Of a stretch of 15,611 nt of DNA, positions 7,823-14,690 are shown one piece after another. Under the pieces are notes generated by a model. It ran no database searches, was not told the origin of the DNA, and saw nothing but the letters and a program-made list of their open reading frames with translations. This DNA is from CAYUBI01 sp964443005 (GTDB taxonomy: Bacteria; Margulisbacteria; Riflemargulisbacteria; GWF2-35-9; CAYUBI01): positions 1-15,611 of the forward strand of contig CAYUBI010000056.1 in the NCBI GenBank assembly GCA_964443005.1, read 5' to 3'. How positions within the stretch are numbered: position 1 is the first letter of the stretch; the number at the start of each line of letters is the position of its first letter. A program made the translations under genes and the position numbers.

Positions 7823-8815
7823 ATGAAAGGGCGTTTGCTAAGCGGGATTCAACCGACTGGGGCTATTCACCTTGGAAATTATTTAGGTGCAATTCAAAAT
7901 TGGGTTGAATTACAACCAGATTATGATACATTTATCATGATTGCAGATCTTCATTCTCTGACTACCAGTTACGAAAATACTACGAACATTGCAGAAGATA
8001 CATGGAATGCTGCAGTTGATTTACTAGCTTGCGGCATTGACCCTAAACAAACAACCTTATTTATTCAATCCGATATTGCTGCACATAGTGAATTACACCT
8101 GATTTTGTCCATGATAACTCCGCTATCATGGCTAGAACGAGTGCCAACTTATAAAAGCAAAATTGAGGAAATGCAAGGGAAACACGTTGACACTTATGGT
8201 TTTTTAGGATATCCAGTTTTACAAGCAGCTGATATTCTGCTTTATAAAACAGACGTCGTTCCAGTTGGAAAAGATCAATTGCCACATTTAGAATTAACTC
8301 GTGAAATAGTTCGCAGATTTCATTCATTATTTGGAGAAGTTTTTATTGAACCCAAATCAGCATTAACAGCAGTTCCCTTATTGCCAGGACTCGACGGTCG
8401 AAAAATGTCAAAAAGCTATGGAAACACACTAGCTTTACGAGAAAATGAAGCCATTCTAGAAAAAAAAATCATGACTATGGTAACAGATCCCGGACGCCCG
8501 CGCAGAACTGACAACGGCCATCCAGAAGTATGCCCAGTATTTGCCTACCAATCATTATTTTATACAGTTGACAACCTCGAATTACTTGCCCAAGGCTGTC
8601 GAAACGCAGAACTGGGATGTGTTGATTGTAAAAAGAAATTGAACCAAGAACTGCAAATACTTTTGAAGCCAATTCGTGAAAAACGAGCTTATTATTTAGC
8701 AAATCCTGCCCTAGTTAATGATATATTAGCAAAGGGAAAAAATAAAGCTAGTGAGGTTGCCAATCATACATTAGCGCAAGTTAAAAAAGCAATTAAACTC
8801 AAACAACATGACTAA
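7823..8815 (+). CDS. trpS: Tryptophanyl-tRNA synthetase
   Basis: This class I synthetase charges tRNA-Trp with tryptophan in the cytoplasm. Its 330 residues match the normal bacterial length. The HIGH-type motif is TGAIHLGNY (12-20) and the KMSKS loop is GRKMSKSYGN (192-201). Other family landmarks include DLHSLTT, SWLERVPTYK and DILLYKTDVVPVGKDQ. The C-terminal domain holds four cysteines, Cys237, Cys259, Cys266 and Cys269 (C-x21-C-x6-C-x2-C). They resemble the [4Fe-4S] site known in Thermotoga maritima TrpRS. AGGAG (7808-7812) lies ten bases before the ATG. The gene overlaps the next by eight bases, starting a translation-related operon. I am very confident of the enzyme and moderately confident of the cluster. 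Confidence 0.97.
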   Translation: MKGRLLSGIQPTGAIHLGNYLGAIQNWVELQPDYDTFIMIADLHSLTTSYENTTNIAEDTWNAAVDLLACGIDPKQTTLFIQSDIAAHSELHLILSMITPLSWLERVPTYKSKIEEMQGKHVDTYGFLGYPVLQAADILLYKTDVVPVGKDQLPHLELTREIVRRFHSLFGEVFIEPKSALTAVPLLPGLDGRKMSKSYGNTLALRENEAILEKKIMTMVTDPGRPRRTDNGHPEVCPVFAYQSLFYTVDNLELLAQGCRNAELGCVDCKKKLNQELQILLKPIREKRAYYLANPALVNDILAKGKNKASEVANHTLAQVKKAIKLKQHD

Positions 8816-9545
8816 AGAACGACTTAACAAGTATTTAGCCCGCTGTGAAGTTGCTTCTCGTCGAGCAGCTGATCGGCTCATTGAACAAGGCCTTATTTCT
8901 GTAAATGGCAAAAAAGTAAAAGAACTGGGCCGAACCATTCTACCGGAATCTGATCGCATTTCGTATCAAGGAAAACTGGTAACACCAGCAGAAACAGTAA
9001 CAATTATGTTAAATAAACCCAAAGGCTATATTACAACCAAAACAGATCCCATTGGTCGAAAAACAATTTATGATTTATTAGACGCACGATACAAAGGCTT
9101 GCATCCAATTGGACGACTGGATCGTAATACAACCGGATTGATTTTATTAACAAATGATGGAATGCTAACACAAAAATTGTTACATCCAAAATTTCATTGT
9201 GCTAAAACCTATCGGGTTCGCTTGGAAAAACCGCTGATTGCAGCTTTTGTGGATCGACTACTCAAAGGCGTGACCTTAGAAGACGGCATTGCAGCTGCAC
9301 AAAATCTGGAAATTGTTGAATTAGATGATAAACATACGTTACTAGACATTACAGTGACTGAAGGACGCAATCATTTGGTAAGACGTATGTTTTCAACTCT
9401 CGGCTTTGAAATTACGCACCTAAGACGATTGCGATTTGCTGGTTTATCGTTAGGTACCTTAAAATTAAGCGCTTATCGCGAATTATCGCCCAAACAGCTG
9501 AAAATGCTACTTAAGCATAGCGCTGTTAAAAAACAACGTGACTAG
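8808..9545 (+). CDS. RsuA/RluB-family 16S/23S rRNA pseudouridine synthase
   Basis: The enzyme isomerises a specific uridine in rRNA to pseudouridine. An N-terminal S4 RNA-binding domain (about 2-48, RLNKYLARCEVASRRAADRL) precedes the catalytic domain. The catalytic aspartate is Asp105 in IGRLDRNTTGLILLTNDG. The later conserved element EGRNHLVRRMF (185-195) is also present. At 245 residues it is close to RluB without its long C-terminal tail. The family contains RsuA, RluB, RluE and RluF; motif reading favours RluB, but the target uridine cannot be fixed by eye, so no symbol is given. The start overlaps the trpS end by eight bases and its own end overlaps the next gene by eight bases, so the three are probably co-translated. 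Confidence 0.93.
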   Translation: MTKERLNKYLARCEVASRRAADRLIEQGLISVNGKKVKELGRTILPESDRISYQGKLVTPAETVTIMLNKPKGYITTKTDPIGRKTIYDLLDARYKGLHPIGRLDRNTTGLILLTNDGMLTQKLLHPKFHCAKTYRVRLEKPLIAAFVDRLLKGVTLEDGIAAAQNLEIVELDDKHTLLDITVTEGRNHLVRRMFSTLGFEITHLRRLRFAGLSLGTLKLSAYRELSPKQLKMLLKHSAVKKQRD

Positions 9546-10497
9546 TCATTTTTTTGGCCCTATTTTATCACGGCGTTTGGGACGATCTCTGGGTGTTAAT
9601 TTAGTTCCTAAAAAATGCTGTAATTTAGATTGTATTTACTGTGAAGTTGGACCAACGACGCTGCTAACAGCTGAACGAAAACCCTATGTGACATGGAACG
9701 AACTTTCTGTTGAATTTGAAAAAATATTGCTTCGTAATCATTTTGATGTGATTACGCTAACTGGAATGGGCGAACCTACACTTAATTCAAAATTAAGTCA
9801 TATTATTCATCAACTAAAACTACGAACACCCAAACCCATTGTTGTTCTCACGAATGGTGTTTTATTTCGATTTCAATCTGTACGTACAAGCGTTCGCAAA
9901 GCTGACATAATTATGCCTTCTTTAGATGCAGCAATCACTGCAGCATTCATTAAAGTTGATCGACCCATTGGCAAAGTCACTGCACAACAAATTATTCATG
10001 GATTAGCGAAATTACGACACGAATATACTGGACAACTATGGCTTGAAATCATGCTAATCAAAGGACTAAATGACTCCCCTAGTGCAATTGCTGCACTCCA
10101 ACGTGCAATTGCACAAATTCAGCCAAACAAAGTGCAACTCAATACAATTACGCGTCGACCGTTAACTGCTATTCGTGAGCAAATCAACGAACCGATTGAA
10201 GCTGTTTCATATCAACGATTATGTGAGATTGCAAATGAATTAGGACCTACTGCTGAAATTATTGTTCCGCAAAAAAAAATTGAAATTATCAATGAAAACA
10301 TTAGCTCTTTTGATTTAGAAAGGGATATCATTGGATTATTAAATTATCGGCCCATGACAGCTATAGAATTATGTACCCAGCTAAATTGTTCAGAAAAAAC
10401 AATACGATTACCCTTAAAAGCATTAATTCAAAATGGGAAAATTAGAAATGATGTGTTCTCGGATTCAGGAACAAGTGTATATCAAACAGTTGAATAA
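9538..10497 (+). CDS. Radical SAM protein of the COG0731 type with C-terminal winged-helix region
   Basis: This 319-residue protein starts with GTG at 9538 inside the end of the pseudouridine synthase gene. The radical SAM cluster motif is C-x3-C-x2-C (Cys28, Cys32, Cys35, in CCNLDCIYCEVG). It is followed by TGMGEPTL (75-82), the SAM-contact glycine motif. The overall pattern is that of COG0731, which includes the archaeal wyosine enzyme Taw1. It lacks the extra N-terminal cysteines that bind the second cluster in Taw1, so wyosine synthesis should not be assumed. Residues about 254-319 look like a winged helix (LERDIIGLLNYRPMTAIEL). Overlap with trpS and an rRNA modifier suggests a role in RNA or translation, but the substrate is unknown. 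Confidence 0.85.
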   Translation: MTSHFFGPILSRRLGRSLGVNLVPKKCCNLDCIYCEVGPTTLLTAERKPYVTWNELSVEFEKILLRNHFDVITLTGMGEPTLNSKLSHIIHQLKLRTPKPIVVLTNGVLFRFQSVRTSVRKADIIMPSLDAAITAAFIKVDRPIGKVTAQQIIHGLAKLRHEYTGQLWLEIMLIKGLNDSPSAIAALQRAIAQIQPNKVQLNTITRRPLTAIREQINEPIEAVSYQRLCEIANELGPTAEIIVPQKKIEIINENISSFDLERDIIGLLNYRPMTAIELCTQLNCSEKTIRLPLKALIQNGKIRNDVFSDSGTSVYQTVE

Positions 10498-10511
10498 AGA
10501 ATATAAACTAG

Positions 10512-10528
10512 AAAAATTCACAATTTTT
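10512..10528. terminator. Candidate bidirectional hairpin between convergent genes
   Basis: AAAAATT-CAC-AATTTTT forms a perfect seven-pair stem with a three-base loop, 15 bp after the radical SAM stop and followed by another T. It lies between convergent genes and could act in both directions. It contains no G-C pair, so it is weak. Confidence 0.4.
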
Positions 10529-10548
10529 TATTGCTTTAATGAACAAAA

Positions 10549-11841
10549 TCAATCAGTTAATTCATCTGCTAGTTTCCATGCCTGAATATGGCGAATTCCT
10601 TCTCGAGCTGGAAACTGAACATCGTCAAAGGTAACTACCCATTTTTCCCAACTATTTTTTACTTTTTCTAATGCTGAATATTCACGTTCAATTACAAACT
10701 CATCAGATAACAAATACGCAACCTGAACATAAATTGTTCGATTCTGTTTTTGAATCACAAAATCAACTTCAAATGTAGCAGAGTGTCCAATATAAACATC
10801 ATAATTTTTTGCTCTCAAAACATTATACACATAATTCTCTAATTTATGACCAAAATCTAAAGATGCATTACTAATTAAAAAGTTTCGAAATCCCAAGTCA
10901 TTTAAATAGTATTTTTTTTCACCTTCCATAATTCGTTTACCTTTTAAATCATATCGGACAACTCCATTAAATAAAAAGGTCAGTTCAAGGTATCTGAGGT
11001 AATTTGCCAAAGTAACAGTATTAGTTTTTATACCGCTAGCAGACAGTTTGTTTACTAACGAATTAAGAGATAAAAGTCCACCAATATTATGAGCTAAAAA
11101 GACAAATAATTTCTCAAGCAAATCAACGTTTTTTACAGAAAACCGTCTGACAATGTCTTTTAAAAGAATACTATCTAAAAGGGAGCGAATATAATTTGTC
11201 TGAATTTCCACATTTAACAAATTGCCCATTTCAGGCAATCCGGAAAACTGGATATAAGTCAACAACAATTCTTTGGTCATTGCAGTTTTTCGAAAAGCAG
11301 CATACTCTTCGAAAGAAAATGGATATACCATTTTGGAAACATATCGACCTGTTAAATAAGATGCCAAATCTGAACTTAATAAATTCGAATTAGACCCTGT
11401 AATGATAATATCAATTTTGTTTTGTAATTTTGCTAATAATGAATTGATTGTTTTTTCCCAAGCCTCAATTTCCTGAATTTCATCGATAAATATATAAATT
11501 CTTTTTTCATAGTTAACTTTTGACACAAACAACTCAATCACATTTCCTAAATCCGTATGAGTTTGAATGAATGCAAGACTGTCAATTTCCATATTCAAAT
11601 ACAAAATTTGTTGTACATCAATTCCTGAAACTATTAAGTGATTAATAAACTGCTTGATAATATAGGATTTCCCTGATCGACGTTGACCTACAATTACCTT
11701 AATAAGATTTGTATTCATGTATGCAGATAATTCGTTCAGATAATTCATACGAATAAATCCTAAATTTTGTGGAGGATGTACCCAAAAATTAATTTCATTT
11801 AAAATATCAAAAGTAGATTTCATTAAATAGAATAATATCAT
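10549..11841 (-). CDS. AAA_14 / DUF4143 family ATPase
   Basis: The 430-residue protein has an N-terminal P-loop ATPase: Walker A GQRRSGKS (52-59), Walker B IYIFIDEIQ (115-123, Asp120 and Glu121) and a sensor-like ITGSNSN (147-153). A helical middle follows, then a C-terminal DUF4143 region with a restriction-endonuclease-like fold (EVDFVIQ at 358-364). The usual lysine of that fold is missing, since the strand reads YVQVAY (371-376), so it is probably not a nuclease. Family members are common in accessory regions of bacteria and archaea, and their cellular role is unsettled. Two palindromes lie just upstream. The start at 11841 has no Shine-Dalgarno sequence, and Met7 (11823) is an alternative. 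The gene is isolated, on the strand of the surface-protein genes. Confidence 0.88.
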   Translation of the reverse strand: MILFYLMKSTFDILNEINFWVHPPQNLGFIRMNYLNELSAYMNTNLIKVIVGQRRSGKSYIIKQFINHLIVSGIDVQQILYLNMEIDSLAFIQTHTDLGNVIELFVSKVNYEKRIYIFIDEIQEIEAWEKTINSLLAKLQNKIDIIITGSNSNLLSSDLASYLTGRYVSKMVYPFSFEEYAAFRKTAMTKELLLTYIQFSGLPEMGNLLNVEIQTNYIRSLLDSILLKDIVRRFSVKNVDLLEKLFVFLAHNIGGLLSLNSLVNKLSASGIKTNTVTLANYLRYLELTFLFNGVVRYDLKGKRIMEGEKKYYLNDLGFRNFLISNASLDFGHKLENYVYNVLRAKNYDVYIGHSATFEVDFVIQKQNRTIYVQVAYLLSDEFVIEREYSALEKVKNSWEKWVVTFDDVQFPAREGIRHIQAWKLADELTD

Positions 11842-11849
11842 ATTTTTTC

Positions 11850-11877
11850 GATTTTAGAAAGTAGACTTTCTAAAATC
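11850..11877. promoter_or_regulatory. 28-bp perfect palindrome, proximal copy, upstream of the AAA_14 gene
   Basis: Two 13-base arms (GATTTTAGAAAGT and its complement) flank a central AG. It lies eight bases before the ATG at 11841. The inner 24 bases are identical to those of the second palindrome at 11889-11916. A protein-binding operator or a structured 5' leader are both possible. Confidence 0.75.
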
Positions 11878-11888
11878 TAAAAAATTTA

Positions 11889-11916
11889 TGTTTTAGAAAG
11901 TAGACTTTCTAAAACA
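11889..11916. promoter_or_regulatory. 28-bp perfect palindrome, distal copy
   Basis: Thirteen-base arms (TGTTTTAGAAAGT and its complement) flank a central AG, with the same 24-base core as 11852-11875. The copies are 39 bp apart centre to centre, with 11 bp between them. Only the outermost two bases of each arm differ, and they change in compensating pairs, so symmetry is kept. Confidence 0.75.
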
Positions 11917-11934
11917 AGCATTATCTCCAATGCT
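11917..11934 (-). terminator. Weak terminator-like hairpin after the glycine-rich protein gene
   Basis: On the minus strand AGCATT-GGAGAT-AATGCT is followed by TGTTTT, 11 bases beyond the stop at 11946. A six-pair stem and a short T run make a plausible but weak Rho-independent terminator. It separates this gene from the AAA_14 ATPase. Confidence 0.45.
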
Positions 11935-11945
11935 AACGATAATCT

Positions 11946-13616
11946 CTACTGACTAATCGGATAACGAATGATGACAATACCTGAACCACCGCTGCCAGAT
12001 GTTGATTGATATTGCCAGTTTGTTTCTCCAGCTCCACCGCCACCGCCACCAGTATTTGCGCCAGCATTTCCACCCTTTCCACTAGCACCAATATTACCAT
12101 TTAATCCATTATTTCTTCCTTGCGTATTGCCTACACCCGGATTAATATACGTAGAATTTACTCCACCAGAACCACCACCTCCGCCTGAGCCGCCGTTTCC
12201 TCCGTAAGAAGCTTGGCTCCACCCATTTCCGCCGCCACCTCCAGCATAATAGTAACTATTTCCATCAATAGTAGACAGCAATCCTGGACCACCATTTCCG
12301 CCATAGGGATTGGCCCCATTTAATCCAGCACCACCAGCTCCACCTCCACCACCAGCAGCAAGCGCTATAGCATTTCCACCGCTGTATCCCTGAGTTCCCG
12401 CGCCCCCTGCGCCACTAATCCCACCGCCGCCGCCTGATGCACCTGAAGCACCTGTTGGTTGGCCTTCACCTCCACCAGCTCCACCGCCCAAAGCAATTAT
12501 TGAGCTAAAACTAGAAGAAGATCCATTATTACCTAATCCAGTACTTTCAGTGCCAGTTGTTGCTGCTCCTCCAGCGCCAACAATAACTGTATAATTCTGA
12601 ATAATTACACCCGTTGTTCCAGTTAAAAATCCACCACCACCGCCACCACCCGAAATATCATCTCCACCTGCGCCACCACCACCAACCACTAAATATTCCA
12701 GATTTCCCCCAGTGTTCACTGTAAAGGTTCCGCTATCTGTAAAGGTATGAACTCGATATACAATGCCACCAATAGTCGGACTGGTAATCGTACCTCCAGT
12801 TGCATATACGCTATACGTAAACCCAGCGGCTTTCACGGCTGCACCCGTATCGAAATTAGTAATTACCACATCTTTGGCACCACTGGTAGAACTTGCAGGA
12901 ACAGTTGCGGTAATTTGCGTAGCAGATATACAGGTCACATTGGTTGCAACAACATCTCCAATTGTTACACGCAAGCCAGGCGCAAACCCTGTTCCACTAA
13001 TTGTAATGACTGTTGCTTCTTGCCCAAACGCAGGAATTATCGAACCAATAAGTGGTGGTGGTGGATTGTCAAGCTGTCGCCATGCTGTACCCGTACAAAC
13101 AGAAATATGTCCCTCAAACCAGCGAAGTGTTCCGGCTTTATCCGCAGTACAGTCGCTTACACTACCAATTTTAATTCCGCCATTAACGTCTAAGGCTACA
13201 ACTGGACTCGTTGTCCCAATCCCAAGATTACCATTCGAAATAACAACATTACCGTTCGGACTAATCACAACGCCGCCCGTAGCATTAATGGTTAGCGAAC
13301 CAGTTAAACCTACGCTAAAATCTACGTAGTTGTCCACATCATACGCTAATCGAAGCGGCGATTTGCTTTGCGTTCGTATTTCCAATTTAACGCCATTCGA
13401 ATATGCAGGAAGACGGTCAATTGCATCTTGAAATAAAAATGTGCCATTCGTACTAATCATTTGCTGAAACAGTTGACTGCCTGGGAAGGTGTAAATGGGT
13501 CCAGCCAATGCAGACGAATCAAGGCGACAACCTTGGCACAGCTCCGAGCCCCAGGGAAAGGCTAACGTTGTTAGAAAGAAAAGTAGACCGAGCGTGAATG
13601 GTTTAAAGAATCTCAT
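11946..13616 (-). CDS. Secreted modular surface protein: conserved N-terminal cassette, IPT/TIG domain, glycine-rich C-terminus
   Basis: This 556-residue protein is predicted to be exported. I start it at ATG 13616 (MRFFKPF), which aligns with the paralog at 15062; a GTG six codons upstream (13634) is less likely. A Sec signal (LGLLFFLTTLAFPWG) precedes a cysteine pair (LCQGC). A beta-rich cassette follows to about 130, with repeated VVIS-NGN units. Next comes a GIGTTSP-LDVNG segment typical of phage tail-fibre-like proteins (about 131-150), then an ADKAGTLRW block. Residues about 190-268 form an IPT/TIG immunoglobulin-like domain (ISGTGFAPGLRVTIG). From about 284 to the end it is a glycine-rich domain starting EYLVVGGGGAGG and closing GGSGIVIIRY. 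The role is likely adhesion or surface display, with no enzymatic motif. It lies downstream of the toxin-antitoxin pair. Confidence 0.85.
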   Translation of the reverse strand: MRFFKPFTLGLLFFLTTLAFPWGSELCQGCRLDSSALAGPIYTFPGSQLFQQMISTNGTFLFQDAIDRLPAYSNGVKLEIRTQSKSPLRLAYDVDNYVDFSVGLTGSLTINATGGVVISPNGNVVISNGNLGIGTTSPVVALDVNGGIKIGSVSDCTADKAGTLRWFEGHISVCTGTAWRQLDNPPPPLIGSIIPAFGQEATVITISGTGFAPGLRVTIGDVVATNVTCISATQITATVPASSTSGAKDVVITNFDTGAAVKAAGFTYSVYATGGTITSPTIGGIVYRVHTFTDSGTFTVNTGGNLEYLVVGGGGAGGDDISGGGGGGGFLTGTTGVIIQNYTVIVGAGGAATTGTESTGLGNNGSSSSFSSIIALGGGAGGGEGQPTGASGASGGGGGISGAGGAGTQGYSGGNAIALAAGGGGGAGGAGLNGANPYGGNGGPGLLSTIDGNSYYYAGGGGGNGWSQASYGGNGGSGGGGGSGGVNSTYINPGVGNTQGRNNGLNGNIGASGKGGNAGANTGGGGGGAGETNWQYQSTSGSGGSGIVIIRYPISQ

Positions 13617-13625
13617 CTTAACCCA

Positions 13626-13654
13626 AGAATACACTGCAGATTTCCGGATGTAAA
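13626..13654 (-). promoter_or_regulatory. Candidate promoter of the glycine-rich surface protein gene
   Basis: The minus strand reads TTTACA (13654-13649), a 17-base spacer, then TATTCT (13631-13626), nine bases before the ATG at 13616. The -35 matches consensus at five of six positions, the -10 at four. The short distance implies a nearly leaderless mRNA. Confidence 0.5.
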
Positions 13655-13662
13655 GCTGTTGC

Positions 13663-13941
13663 TTATACTTTTATTCCTAAACTTTTTTCGAGATTTTGAA
13701 ATCCAATGGCCATAGCAACCTTCAAAGCATTTTGATATCCAGTCCCAGTCAATTCACCAACACGCTGTGCCTCCTGATAAAGTCCAAAAGGAATAATCAT
13801 TGAAATTCTTTTATTTTTCGCTTTATTGACTTTGATAGTAGAAACATCAAACACTGTTTCAACGTCAGCTTCATCATAATGCCGACTCTGAAATTCTAAA
13901 TTTTTATCATTATCTAATTTTTTTTCATAACGAAAAACCAT
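13663..13941 (-). CDS. Ribbon-helix-helix antitoxin-like protein, partner of the DUF4258 gene
   Basis: This 92-residue protein has a charged, probably flexible N-terminal half. Its C-terminal half has the ribbon-helix-helix pattern: a strand KRISMIIP, a helix FGLYQEAQRVGELTG, then TGYQNALKVAMAIGFQNLEK. It resembles BrnA/CopG-like antitoxins, which bind DNA as dimers and neutralise the partner toxin. I choose ATG 13941 because AAGGAG lies ten bases upstream; the in-frame GTG at 13950 would sit directly against that site. It overlaps the toxin gene by 17 bases, in toxin-first order. No known named pair can be assigned. Confidence 0.72.
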   Translation of the reverse strand: MVFRYEKKLDNDKNLEFQSRHYDEADVETVFDVSTIKVNKAKNKRISMIIPFGLYQEAQRVGELTGTGYQNALKVAMAIGFQNLEKSLGIKV

Positions 13942-14200
13942 GACTATCACGCTCCTTATAAATATTCTCTTCTCGTTTTTGCATTCGTCGCGCAGTGATC
14001 AGCACTCCAGTTTTTCTATTATAAATAACTGCAATTCCTTTCTCCGAAATTTTTCCAAGCTTCAACACAACATCATCATCTGTTTTGCTATTCAGTTCAG
14101 TTGTCATCACTTCATCAAAAAGAATAGCGGTGATATCTGCTTCAGACAAACTACGCTGAACAATGCGCTCCAGAAAATGCTTGCTATATATATAATCCAT
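13925..14200 (-). CDS. DUF4258-type toxin (RelE/BrnT-like fold expected)
   Basis: The small basic protein (91 residues from ATG 14200, 94 from ATG 14209) opens with YSKHFLERIVQRSLSEADI, the conserved His-Glu-Arg-Arg helix of DUF4258. Beta strands follow (VVLKLGKISEKGIAVIYNRK and VLITARRM), consistent with a RelE-like fold. Such proteins are usually toxins paired with a DNA-binding antitoxin, which is what follows here with a 17-base overlap. I prefer 14200 because a consensus -10 box at 14212-14217 would place the transcription start near 14205, downstream of the first ATG. The nuclease or ribosome-dependent activity is inferred from family only. Confidence 0.75.
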   Translation of the reverse strand: MDYIYSKHFLERIVQRSLSEADITAILFDEVMTTELNSKTDDDVVLKLGKISEKGIAVIYNRKTGVLITARRMQKREENIYKERDSHGFSL

Positions 14201-14211
14201 TTTATACATAT

Positions 14212-14238
14212 ATTATACCCATAATATTAGCATGTCAA
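14212..14238 (-). promoter_or_regulatory. Consensus promoter of the toxin-antitoxin operon
   Basis: The minus strand has a perfect TTGACA (14238-14233), a 15-base spacer and a perfect TATAAT (14217-14212). The spacer is shorter than the usual 17, but both hexamers match fully. It is the best-matching promoter in the window. Confidence 0.7.
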
Positions 14239-14243
14239 ACATG
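14231..14243. promoter_or_regulatory. Small inverted repeat over the -35 box, possible operator
   Basis: CATGT-CAA-ACATG has five-base arms and overlaps the -35 box of the toxin-antitoxin promoter. Ribbon-helix-helix antitoxins commonly repress their own operon at short palindromes in this position. Confidence 0.45.
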
Positions 14244-14306
14244 AAAAACGCGCATCGAAGAATAAAATCCCTATTTTTTTGAGATCAGTGCAGATGAATA
14301 AAACTA

Positions 14307-14321
14307 ATATAATTTCATGAA
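14307..14321. repeat. 15-bp direct repeat (partner 15051-15065), remnant of a paralogous gene start
   Basis: ATATAATTTCATGAA occurs here and at 15051-15065. On the minus strand it reads TTC-ATG-AAA-TTA-TAT, the start (MKLY) of the surface-protein paralog. Here the frame ends at once with TAG. Confidence 0.6.
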
Positions 14322-14325
14322 TATT

Positions 14326-14690
14326 TTATTCCGACGTATACATTTCAAGCTCAGTTATTCCAGCGTTATTATCACCAAAATTCCAACTACTGGTAAATCG
14401 GATACGAAATTTACTTGCGCTGGTTGCAACAAACGTAACTCCATTCCAACCATTTGCATTAGCAGCTTGTCCCTCATCAGTATTATAAGCGGATGCCCCA
14501 TCAATCCATCCAGTGATTAAAACTTTCTCCCATGTAGACCCATTCCATTTTTCAACTAAAAAATTTTTTACCCTTTCAGAGGCTTGAATACAATAAAACC
14601 GAATTTTAAGAACAGAAATTGACGTCGATTGCGATGTTAGCGTGAGAACCTTCCATGAAGCACCATCACAACATTGCCATTCGAAATAAC
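14326..14690 (-). pseudogene. Frame-shifted C-terminal part of the second surface protein (discoidin-like domain)
   Basis: This is a coding remnant without its own start. Read on the minus strand it gives FEWQCCDGASWKVLTLTSQS and then a beta-rich domain with WNGSTWEKVLITGWIDG and FRIRFTSSWNFGDNNAGITE, ending LEMYTSE before TAA at 14326. The pattern resembles an F5/8 type C (discoidin-like) carbohydrate-binding domain, which often ends in an E-x-E-hydrophobic-Y strand. The frame differs from the upstream gene fragment, whose frame stops at 14637, so the two halves are disconnected. The preserved reading and the well-formed domain indicate recent breakage or a sequencing error. About 116 bp downstream lies the toxin-antitoxin operon. 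Confidence 0.7.

Noticed and set aside
9538..10497. Annotation as wyosine synthase Taw1/TYW1
   Set aside because: The extra N-terminal cysteines for the second cluster are missing and no other wyosine gene is nearby. Only the broader COG0731 radical SAM call is supported.
11850..11916. Possible CRISPR repeats
   Set aside because: There are only two units with an 11-bp gap, each fully palindromic, with no spacer-sized unique sequence and no cas genes.
12747..13329. Two long plus-strand reading frames (148 and 188 codons) across the surface-protein gene
   Set aside because: They lie antisense to a gene with a signal peptide, recognisable domains and a close paralog. Their open frames follow from its low stop-codon composition.
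14264..14277. AAAAT-CCCT-ATTTT hairpin as a terminator
   Set aside because: The five-pair all-A/T stem is too weak to call; the 14244-14306 spacer otherwise shows nothing recognisable.
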